A stretch of 39,062 nucleotides of DNA. Origin: Penium margaritaceum. Its lineage: Eukaryota; Streptophyta; Zygnematophyceae; Desmidiales; Peniaceae. A program made the position numbers and the translations under genes. Positions within the stretch are counted from its first letter, which is position 1; every line of letters begins with the position of its first letter. The stretch covers positions 103,795 to 142,856 of the forward strand of contig SZWC01003570.1 of the NCBI GenBank assembly GCA_023375785.1, in the 5' to 3' direction. Positions 31,443 to 39,062 of the stretch are shown one piece after another. A model generated the notes under the pieces. That model did no database searches. It was not told where the DNA came from and saw nothing but the letters and a program-made list of their open reading frames with translations.

Positions 31443-31724
31443 TGAAGAATCCTTAGACATGGCGGATATGGATGATGAGACAAGGTGGCACTAAGTAACA
31501 TTAGCCAATGAAAGTGAAGGATGCTGCCACCTTGTCGATTTTGAATGTTGGAGTTTAATTATCTCAATTGCCATACTTTTACATGTTTGACTTGAATATT
31601 CTTGTAATGATGTTAGTTTCATCAATCAAACTCAAGGTTCAAATGCATTTACAACCGGTTATTGGTGAAAACGTTGCCCTAGGGTTTGCGATGTCTAAAA
31701 GGACTGACTGTGAAAACAAAAATG

Positions 31725-31990
31725 TTTTTTTAGTTAGTGGCCGTTGATCATTTGGCCGTTGTCGATCGATTGACCTTTATCGATTGTTCTTCGGCCTAAT
31801 TCCGCGATACCCACTGTTTCGGCCTCCGAATTCTGTCCTGGCCACTTCTCGCACATTAATCACACGGTACTCACTTTACACAGAAGATGCGTGCAGTACC
31901 AAAGTTTTCGCACATCCATAAAATCAAGCATGCCGTACCCACTATTGGAAAGAAATTCATGCTACACCGGTTCCTCCTGTATTAGTTCGT
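31725..31990 (+). repeat. Candidate left terminal inverted region of MULE B
   Basis: GTTTTTTTAGTTAGTGG and CGATCGATTGACC motifs (31725-31790) are followed by repeated TACCCACT/GTACTCACT motifs. The reverse complement of 37960-38392 has the same order: a GTTTTTAGTTG segment, GATCG-type motifs, then TACCCACT motifs. The two regions face each other around the MULE B transposase. Similarity is patchy, so the exact termini are not defined. Confidence 0.45.
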
Positions 31991-31999
31991 GAACCGTTG

Positions 32000-32831
32000 G
32001 TATCCGGTAAGTTAAGTTTCATTTTTCACGGATTTCAGTCACCATTTCTACATCGCACAAATTGAAGCCCGACTCATGCCTTTCCGGTGTCTTCATGAGA
32101 AGGTCAACTTCCGACAGAAGAAATATGTGTTAAAAGCAACCCGTCACCCCTACTTTATTTGACGGTTTGAACAGGGGGCTTGAACTTTGGAACGTTCGCC
32201 GAAAGTAGGACGTGTGTCACATGCAAAAGCAGACGTCACATACTTTCTTTGCCGAACATGCAATGAACGTGCCGTGATGTTGCGTTATGCGGGCCTTGCC
32301 GTCAACCTAAACAACATGCAAACGGAATCTAAGCATAGCATATGTCGACGACGCGATATGTTGCCAGGTGGACGTTGCCTATTGTCGTCCACATGCCACC
32401 GGCGCCAACTGGCAGATTATTCGAGGTGGATTGACATGCTGGCACCGTCCTTACGTCGCAGCTGACGTGGCTCTCCTCGTCTGACATTTTCCTCCAGGTG
32501 CATGATAGGATTACTATTTTTTGTAACCTCCTCGGACGTCTTCACATCGGATGCATGGGACGCGACGGTTGTTGCCATGGAAAGTCGGCCAACCGCCATG
32601 TGATGTGGACGTTCTCTCTCGTCGTCTGCAGGGGTCGTGACTGTTGAGCCATTGTTTATGTGTATTCGACATGTTCTACCAATGTCACCGCTTGTGTCTC
32701 CGGGATGGCCCTCGTCCTCGCGCTAACAACTGGTGGGTTTTCTAAGTGTAGATGGTGGGTAGGATGCATGTTATGACACATGTTGTACATTGTTATACCC
32801 ACCGTTGGCCATCATGGCTGCCACTTTCTAG
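32000..32831. other. Upstream region of MULE B transposase, no supported gene
   Basis: ORFs at 32187-32465 (plus) and 32417-32599 (minus) show no motif. TTTCTAG just before 32832 resembles a 3' splice site, so a first exon or promoter should lie here, but I cannot place it. Confidence 0.4.
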
Positions 32832-33163
32832 GCTACTGGAGGCGATTACCCGGACGACGAGGACGATGACCGACCCGAGGTCCTCGTCTCCCGGTACCAC
32901 CCGGAGTCATCCTTCCTGGTTACTGAGTGGGAGGAATACGAGTGGAACTGTCACGTCAACGTCGTGGAGCGCATGACTCCCCGCTCCCCAGTCCGTGTTG
33001 AAGAGCGCACGATGCGACTTGGAGGCAATCAACGTGTCCGTCTGTATTGTGGTTACCGTGCCGGTGGGTTGAACCCACATTGTTTCTAGACATGGCGTCG
33101 TTGCTGGCGGGGTTGGACCTCGTGCTTGGTCGAAGTACGATGTCCGCTAGCCATCTCACACAA
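32832..33163 (+). CDS. Probable N-terminal exon(s) of MULE B transposase gene
   Basis: After the AG at 32830-32831 one frame reads GDYPDDEDDDRPEVLVSRYH, VTEWEEYEWNCHVNVVERM and NQRVRLYCGYRAGGLNPHCF up to a TAG at 33088. The remaining part to the donor CAA|GTATGT (33164) is open in a different frame (from an ATG at 33092). The phases of the two pieces do not both fit the exon starting at 33228, so there is an unplaced small intron, a frameshift, or only one piece is coding. The acidic start is common in front of MULE DNA-binding domains. Confidence 0.4.
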
Positions 33164-33542
33164 GTATGTATTCTGCCTATTTGCCACACATGTGACTGAC
33201 ATGTATCTGTGCACGTCTGCTGTGTAGGGTCGTCTGATGAGGAGACCCCGCCGCCCCCGCCGAAGAACACTGTCGAAGATGTTGAAGCCGCTCCATCCCG
33301 TTCGCGCAAACGCAAAGGACGATGCACGGATTTCCCAGGCGGTCGTGCCTTCTGCAACATGGACACCTGTCGCGAAGCTGTCCAAGACTACGCAGTCGAC
33401 CGCGACATGCCGGTGTCATGGGTCCGCAGTGAGCCAACTCGCCTCGAAGTCCGCTGCGGACTGTGGAAGCAAGCAGGCTGGAAATGGCTCCTGAAGGCGC
33501 GCTATCAGCGCAAGAACGGCAATGTTGCCATCACCGAATTTG

Positions 33543-33997
33543 TGGATGGCCAAAAGTGTTCCCCCACCACAAAGAAGGGCGACCAGGCGCACCGGGCTAC
33601 ATGGGTGCTGTGGCACATTGAGCAGACTATCAAGAAGAAGCCCTCCACGGACACAAAGGCGCTGCAGCAGACTGTTGAGGCTCGTACTGAGGAGAAGGTG
33701 CAGTACCCCATGGTGTACGGTGCAAAAAAGGCGGCCCAGGAGAAGCTGATGGGCGAGAAGGCGCTGTCANTGGATGGCCAAAAGTGTTCCCCCACCACAA
33801 AGAAGGGCGACCAGGCGCACCGGGCTACATGGGTGCTGTGGCACATTGAGCAGACTATCAAGAAGAAGCCCTCCACGGACACAAAGGCGCTGCAGCAGAC
33901 TGTTGAGGCTCGTACTGAGGAGAAGGTGCAGTACCCCATGGTGTACGGTGCAAAAAAGGCGGCCCAGGAGAAGCTGATGGGCGAGAAGGCGCTGTCA
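33543..33997. other. Perfect 227-bp duplication joined by a single N
   Basis: 33543-33769 and 33771-33997 appear identical and are separated by one N at 33770. The duplicated piece lies inside the MULE B N-terminal domain, where one copy suffices to match MULE A. An unmerged contig overlap is the simplest explanation. Confidence 0.88.
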
Positions 33998-34027
33998 TGG
34001 TCCCTGTTCCCGGCGTACATTGCGCAG

Positions 34028-34128
34028 GTTAGTGGTTGTTGCCTCCATCGCGGCTTCCCCATCCCTATTTGTGATTGCTACACAGCTCTGTGTTCAAGCA
34101 CCGGCCCCATGGCATGTCTGTCGTGTAG
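34028..34128 (+). other. Intron of MULE B transposase
   Basis: Donor GCAG|GTTAGT and acceptor GTGTAG|CTC. Splicing joins AYIAQ to LKRVEHRTV in phase 0, as in MULE A (LCAE to ITRVDPESF). It is 101 bp against 243 bp in MULE A. Confidence 0.85.
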
Positions 34129-35435
34129 CTCAAACGGGTGGAACATCGGACGGTCGCATGCGCAGAACAAGACAAGAAGAACGTATTCCGCCGAGCCTTC
34201 GTAGCACCCGGGGCGTGTCGGGAGGGGTGGAACCACGTGTGGCGCATCATAACCATGGACGCGACTTTCCTGAAAAATGGATTCAAGCAAGTTCTACTCA
34301 TTGCGCAGTTCTGGGACGCAAACAACCACTCCGTGCCCATGACGTGGGCGCTGTGCGGACAGGAGGACAAGGAAAACTAGCTCTAGTTCGTGCAGCAACT
34401 GGTGCACGCGTACCCCACTGCTCGCGACCGAGGTACTGCCATCATTTCCGATGGCAACGGCGGGCTGCTTACAGCTGTAGCCCGTGAATTGCCAGGTGCG
34501 ATGCACACATACTGTGCGCAGCACATCCGCGAGAACGTCAAGTCCAAGGCGGGGCGGGTCGTCGCAGACCTCTTCTGGACTCTGGCGCATGCGTTCATCC
34601 TACGAGATTTCAAGCGCGCACAAGAACAGTTGGCGAAGGCATCCGTGCCAGGTCTGCACTACATTTTTGGCGGGGGCACAAAACCAGGCATCCCACTCGT
34701 GGCGTGGAGCCGTGTCTACATCCCTGTGCCCCGTGGAGGCCACACAACGAGCAACACAACCGAGTCTTTGAACACTCGTATCATGGACTTGAGGCATCTG
34801 TACCCCTTTCACTGCTTTGCACAGCTGTACGTCTGGGTGCAGAAGCTGTTCGTAGAGCGCCGGAAGCTGGCGCATGACTGTGAGACTACGCTGGCACCCT
34901 TCGCCGACGCCAAGGTAACGAAATACACTTAGAAGACGAGGGAGCACAACATCATCCCGGCCGGCCCACTCTCTGGAACGGTCTCTGGTCCAAAGAGTCT
35001 GTCTGGCCGTGAGGTGGATTGCAATGCGAAAAAATGCAGCTGCGGCCAGTGGGCCGAGTATGGATTTCCTTGCCAGCACGCCGTGAGTCTGCTTCTGGAC
35101 GCTGGGATCAACCTCGACATGTACGTGGACATCCACTTGAAAAAGATGGCGTGGAAGAGAACTTACCGTCACCCCATGCCCGGTGTCAACCTTGGCGAGG
35201 TGCAGTACGCAGAGAATGGGTGGGGGCCCCCGGGAAAAAAGCGTGGCGCTGGAAGGCCCAAGTCCAAGCGCAAGAAAAGCTACGCACGCCTCAAGAGGGA
35301 TCGCATCTGCAGCCATTGCGGCCTGTCCGGGCATGGCCCGCGTAAGTGCACCAAGCCACCTGCTCTGTCTGCAGCTAACGTGGCCGCAACACGTGCCAAA
35401 CAGCTTGCCTCGGGCCGCGGAGTGCGAGGTGATGG

Positions 35436-35690
35436 GAGCAGCAGCAGCAGGAGCAGCAGGAGCAGCAACAACAGCACGAACACGTGGAGCAGCAGGAGCA
35501 GCAGGAGAATCTGGAGTTGCAGGAGTAGCAGGAGCAGCAGGAGCATTAGTAGGAGCACCTAGAGCAGGAGGAGCAGCAGGAGCAGCAGGAACATCAGGAG
35601 CAGCAGGAGCATCTGGAGCAGCGGGAGCATCAGGAGCAGCAAGAGCATTTGGAGCAGCAGGAGCAGCAAGATCAGCAGGTGGTGCGGCGA
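35436..35690. repeat. AGCAGG/GCAGGA degenerate repeat inside MULE B coding region
   Basis: Short GCAGGAGCA units encode Ser/Arg-rich sequence in one plus frame and Gly-Ala-Ala repeats in the next (GAAGASGAAGASGAA). The catalytic half upstream is in the first frame and the acidic tail downstream is in the second, so unit gain or loss of one base has shifted the frame here. Minus-strand poly-Leu and Ala-Pro ORFs are by-products. Confidence 0.85.
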
Positions 35691-36124
35691 GTGGTGCTGA
35701 AAGTGTTGCTGTAGGTGATATGGAAGATGCGGCTGACGCAGCATAACCCGCATTTTCATCCCAGGTTGACAACCCTAGCAGTCCTGCGGACAACGATCCC
35801 TCGTCCTTGGAGTGGTCAGAGGAGGACAGTGCCTTAGACTATGAGTCAAGTGAGACAGAAGAGTGGGAGTCAATGGATTCCTCCTCCCACTCAGACGCAT
35901 CTGAGGAAGACGAACCGATCCAACGCAAACGCAAACGCAGAGGCCGTTCTGTGTGAACATAGGTAAAGTTACATTGTGTGTCGTCTATTGATGGCCCATG
36001 CTGCCTTGTGTACTTTGTTTACTTTGTGACTTCTTAACATTGTTGTGTTCACTTTTGATCTGTGCAGGTGAGGCAGATCCATGTCCTTCTGAAGACCGTG
36101 GTCAAGCGGTAACCAAGGCTGAAA

Positions 36125-36433
36125 GTGCACCGGCACAGGGTCAGATCACATGTGGCCCAAGACACGGGATGTGCGATGGAGGATGCACAAGTCATGTGTT
36201 CCATGATGGCTAGTCTTAACCTAGGCAAGGCAGACGTGGAGCAAGCCAGATATCAAGTGGCTAACCTATGCACGGGCATGTGTACGTCCCCCTTTAGGGA
36301 AGTCTTCTATGATGCATGCCTAGAGTTCAATGAAGTTGTAGAGTGCCCTGCTTGTGAGGTCATCTGTTANTGTCAGTCTCATGAGTCACATACTGCCACA
36401 TGTTACACAGTGAGGGAGTGTAAAGGTGGTTAA
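36125..36433 (+). CDS. Small Cys-rich ORF or exon, unknown
   Basis: From about 36159 the frame reads MEDAQVMCSMMASLNLGKAD, EQARYQVANLCTGMCTSPF, EVFYDACLEFNEVVECPACE and on past an N (36370) to a TAA at 36431. Composition is protein-like, with about ten Cys, some as C-X2-C. It lies between the MULE B transposase and the convergent Trp-repeat gene, inside the candidate element. No family recognised. It might be a zinc-binding accessory or a captured exon; the true start and any splicing are unknown. Confidence 0.35.
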   Translation: MHRHRVRSHVAQDTGCAMEDAQVMCSMMASLNLGKADVEQARYQVANLCTGMCTSPFREVFYDACLEFNEVVECPACEVICXCQSHESHTATCYTVRECKGG

Positions 36434-36854
36434 CAAGCAAAGAAGTCTCCTAGTACATGAAACTGTAAACAAATGAACGCCATATCCACTATGTGTATTC
36501 TGAACTATATCCCAAGGAAGTAATGGACACACTGTGAATGTTTTCAACCAAGTATGTGCAGCAAGCCCACTACCTGCCGCAAAGAACGTCATAAGTGGCA
36601 CATAATTGAAGAAAACACTGGAAGATCTTCCACATGTCCACTATGTGTCAGTTAGCATTGAAATGGCATACTTTGTACACAATTGATGACAACGCGTTGT
36701 CTGTGGCTCATGCGAAAGCACCAACATTGAGTACATTGATGCAACCATGATGAAAACATAAGCAAAGCAACCACCGAGAGTATCGAGCTCAAGGCAGCCA
36801 TTGCCCAGGGGTGTGAGGAGGACGTGGAGTTGGCATGCGTTCACCCAAAATCCA
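36434..36854. other. No supported gene
   Basis: AT-rich spacer between the Cys-rich ORF and the convergent gene. AAGTGGCACATAATTGAAGA near 36595 resembles a single unit of the 30-bp repeat at 31263. Confidence 0.45.
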
Positions 36855-37529
36855 TCACATGGTCTGAGGTTCGCATGGGTCATTTACCCAAGTAGGTTGG
36901 ACCTCCGTAGCAACAAGCGTGTCCCAGCGATGCTTGATCCTAGCCCATGCCTCCTCCACTTGCTGGGGAGTGAGCTGTGGCCTGCTGGGTCTGGTAGGTT
37001 CACCACCCCATGGGCCAACTTGATCCCATCGGTAGATCCTTGCCATAGTGCCCCACGTGTAGGTACGCTCGGTCCAGAATCGTGTACGCATGTTCATAAC
37101 GTCAGTGGGCTCGGTGTCGTCATGTCCATATACCATGCGACCCATGTTTTCTATGGTGTACAACACCGTGAATGGAGATGGCTAACGATGATTGCCACCT
37201 CCGTATTTGTACGTGCTGTACGAGCGGTTACATCCGCAGGGACAGCTAGGCTTGGATGACATCCATGGCTCCCATACGTCAGGGCTGTTCAATGGTCTAT
37301 GACGGGGCAATGGCCAGTCGAGGGTCTGTGCCATGGCTTCAGGAGTCGCAGCCCATGTGGTCTGCGGCGGATGGCGGCCATGTACACTCCTGGTACTTGC
37401 CTTTCTAAGGTCCCATGCTTCCTTAATGGCGACCCATGCTCGGTGGGCAACAAAGGGGTCCACATAATATCCAGTACTCCACCCGCGGCTATTTCCGCCA
37501 TTCCTGCGACCCTCGGATGATATGTTCAT
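36855..37529 (-). pseudogene. Convergent Trp-repeat protein gene in MULE B, one nonsense codon
   Basis: Starts at ATG (37529, MNISSEGRRNGGNSRGWSTG). One frame covers about 225 codons with a single TAG at 37182-37184. The peptide is Trp-rich and shows a motif three times: AWVAIKEAWDL (near 37439), TWGTMARIYRWDQV (near 37050) and AWARIKHRWDTL (near 36950), roughly W-X(2-4)-I-X2-(A/R)WD. CPCGCNRSYSTYKYGGG lies before the stop. Beyond 36855 the frame resumes as WILGERMPTPRPPHTPG after a second stop. I recognise no family. Its position tail-to-tail with the transposase resembles MULE A and the mudrA/mudrB layout of MuDR, but it shows no similarity to the MULE A partner. Confidence 0.5.
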
Positions 37530-37959
37530 GGTTTGCGATGATTAACCATACAATGTACGTCATGATAAGGGCGAGGGATAGGACTCACGGCGTTCTGGAC
37601 AGGACGAGTAGCCGTCCAGACGCGGACTGTAACCCTAAAGTCTGTCCCTTCTGTGACGTTCAACTACATCGGTTCAACGATGTCTACGACTGTTCACGCA
37701 GTGAGTTTAGCATGGTAATGTACTTTCCACTTCATGGACGGTGTTCGCGATAGGCGACTTAGCGGCGAACGCTCAGTGGACGTTTAGCAGTATCGCAGTT
37801 GCACTGGACCAATACTAGTCCACAAAGACAAAGACGCCAAGTCAGAGAGGTATGTTGAGACTGTGTGGTGCACTGGCACTGTCAACTGCCACGCTGTCTA
37901 TGCTGCGCGAGGCTATGTTGGGGTCCTGTTTCAATGCTGTTGTTTTCCGCTGACCCGTG
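37530..37959. other. No supported gene
   Basis: Upstream side of the Trp-repeat gene. Its promoter would be expected here on minus, but I cannot point to a clear element. Confidence 0.45.
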
Positions 37960-38392
37960 TGGAAAGTGGGTATGCGGAGATTAAGTTCGTCCTCCATACG
38001 ATTTTTGGCACGGTGGACATCCTAAGTATTTCTTTTTAACAGTGGCTATCGGAAGTATTATGTACATATTGTGGATGTTATATGCATGTTTTTGCAAAAG
38101 TGGCTCTCCCATGCCTTTTCTGCGAAAAGTGGGTACGACGTTCTTTTGTTGCAAAGACAGTGGGTATGAGGCAAGTGTACCCATTGTTGTTCCGCCTTCG
38201 GTCGCCCAACCGTCGTCGATCGATCGACCGCGTCGATCATTCGACCATGGTCGATCACTAGACCACAGTCGAGCGTTCGACCGCCGTTGCAGGTTGATCG
38301 ATCAACCACCGTTGGTCGATCGACTGCCGTCGATCAATTGACCGCCGTTGACTAGTCGTAATGCAAAAATGAACCACCTACAACTAAAAACG
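37960..38392 (-). repeat. Candidate right terminal inverted region of MULE B with GATCG array
   Basis: 37960-38180 carries GTGGGTAC/GTGGGTATG motifs (reverse complement TACCCAC). 38195-38350 is a degenerate array of GTCGATCGATCGACC/GACCGCCGTCGATCAA motifs with about 18-20-bp spacing. Read on minus, the order matches 31725-31990 and the dispersed copy at 7795-8175. Confidence 0.55.
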
Positions 38393-39062
38393 TCAATGTG
38401 TGGCCAATGTATTGAAGCGGTTACGAATATACCCCGCATGTCACAAATTGTGAACATTAAAAATCAGTTATCATTTCATTGGTCATAAACAGGCATAACA
38501 TTAAACGATAAAAGTATGTATTTTTCCTTAAGTGTTATGGATTGGTACATTTTCAAATTTCCCCCTGATGCTGAGGTACCGGGGTGGCCGATGTGGCCGA
38601 TAAGCCACCCATCGCCCTAATTTGCCGAGGTGCACATCGATGTGCCGGGCTTTGAGGTGGCCAGGTCAANGGATTCTAGAATCCTGAAAGAAGGGTGGGG
38701 TACAGTTAAAATGTGTACAATGAATTCTTGCAATGATTTGAAAGGGAAGGTCTTGTCTTCGAACCCTGCAGGAAACGGTTTCCTTATGGATAGAGACAAT
38801 CCACGTTGTCCACAACATACAAACCGCTCCACAACCAAACTTATTATGAAATATTGAAAATTCCTAAGACCTGCAAAATGACTGAAGTCGAAGAGGGAAA
38901 ACGTTTTCAGTCATAAACTGGGCGGTGTGTTAACATTTTGTTTGATGACAATAATTTCGTGGTTAGATCACAACTGCAAGACATTGTTATGGAAAAACTG
39001 GGGGTTTGAGAGAAATGTACCATTTTGGAGACATCAAACTGTGGAACATGGACGGCCCATGC
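38393..39062. other. Right flank, no supported gene
   Basis: Mostly AT-rich, with one N at 38670. No ORF with motifs, and no repeat that I can match elsewhere in the window. Confidence 0.5.

Larger units (their letters stand above)
33228..35956 (+). pseudogene. MULE B: Mutator-like transposase gene, damaged
   Basis: Exon 33228-34027 carries a basic patch (SRSRKRKGR) and the MuDR-type N-terminal domain (VQDYAVDRDMPVSWVRSEPT, WLLKARYQRKNGN). Exon 34129-35956 has TMDATFLKNG (first Asp), IISDGNGGL (second Asp), CAQHIRENV (C-X2-H), IPVPRGGHTTSNTTESLNTR, a SWIM finger CSCGQWAEYGFPCQH (about 35036-35080), a CCHC knuckle CSHCGLSGHGPRKC (about 35308-35349), a repeat-rich linker and an acidic tail ending in RKRKRRGRSV (likely a nuclear signal). 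Damage: TAG at 34378 and 34384, where the aligned MULE A has Trp, and TAG at 34930. The 227-bp duplication at 33543-33997 adds 76 codons in frame and is probably artefactual. The frame slips within the AGCAGG repeat before the tail. The residue aligned with the likely catalytic Glu is Asp (LRDFKRAQEQL). Confidence 0.9.
31725..38392 (+). mobile_element. Candidate MULE B composite element
   Basis: Bounded by the two divergent inverted regions (31725-31990 and 37960-38392). It would contain the transposase gene (about 32832-35956, plus), a small Cys-rich ORF (36125-36433, plus) and a convergent Trp-repeat gene (about 36855-37529, minus). No 9-bp target duplication could be fixed because the termini are imprecise. 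The GATCG-rich left end occurs once more alone at 7795-8175, supporting a mobile family. Confidence 0.45.

Noticed and set aside
34600..35793. 397-codon minus ORF rich in Ala-Pro
   Set aside because: Antisense of the MULE B transposase and its AGCAGG repeat; the plus strand carries the conserved domains.
1..39062. tRNA or rRNA genes
   Set aside because: No cloverleaf with conserved A and B boxes or rRNA-like segment was seen by eye; a covariance-model scan would be decisive.

Overview
The window looks like nuclear DNA of a green-lineage eukaryote and consists almost entirely of transposable elements and simple repeats. Evidence for this is a Ty3/Gypsy chromovirus with a plant-type layout, two Mutator-like (MULE) transposase genes with spliceosomal GT-AG introns, Met-tRNA-like primer sites, abundant minisatellites, and no bacterial operon structure. 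A repeat-rich streptophyte alga such as Chara would fit, but the species is a guess. No rRNA, tRNA, CRISPR array or clear single-copy housekeeping gene was recognised. Layout, left: 1-2620 holds no gene I can support, only hairpins. 2624-4620 is a four-copy array (about 470-bp period) of long foldback hairpins closed by C-tract/G-tract ends. 4640-8500 is mostly gene-free, with one weak minus-strand ORF, CAA/CAG-like low complexity and a copy of a dispersed repeat that recurs at the right end of the window. 8500-12740 holds rotted LTR retrotransposon pieces in opposite orientations: gag with PBS and LTR on minus; a Copia-like protease fragment, then Ty3 RT, integrase and chromodomain with an LTR of the same family on plus. 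12842-14445 is a decayed minus-strand coding region I cannot name. Middle: 14740-16926 is CTG-rich low complexity, poly-C tracts, a 414-bp N gap and an 11-bp minisatellite. MULE A (17203-19324, plus) encodes a transposase with MULE core, SWIM finger and CCHC knuckle, split by one intron and damaged by one stop and one G-tract frameshift. A convergent minus-strand spliced gene (19693-20261) faces it. A complete LTR retrotransposon (20746-29532, minus strand, 700-bp LTRs, PBS, PPT, probable 5-bp target duplication) sits inside a GACAG-rich satellite, remnants of which flank both sides. Its gag-pol is full length in domain content but dead through many in-frame stops. Right: a 9-bp minisatellite (29725-30000), an exact-period 30-bp repeat (31263-31442), then a candidate composite MULE B (about 31725-38392). 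The latter has divergent inverted terminal regions rich in GATCG and TACCCACT motifs, a transposase gene (about 32832-35956) whose intron position matches MULE A, a small Cys-rich ORF, and a convergent minus-strand Trp-repeat protein gene (about 36855-37529). Two perfect duplications abutting single Ns (21577-22051 and 33543-33997) are probably scaffolding artefacts. Coding damage throughout is mostly C-to-T type nonsense, as expected of methylated, silenced transposons.
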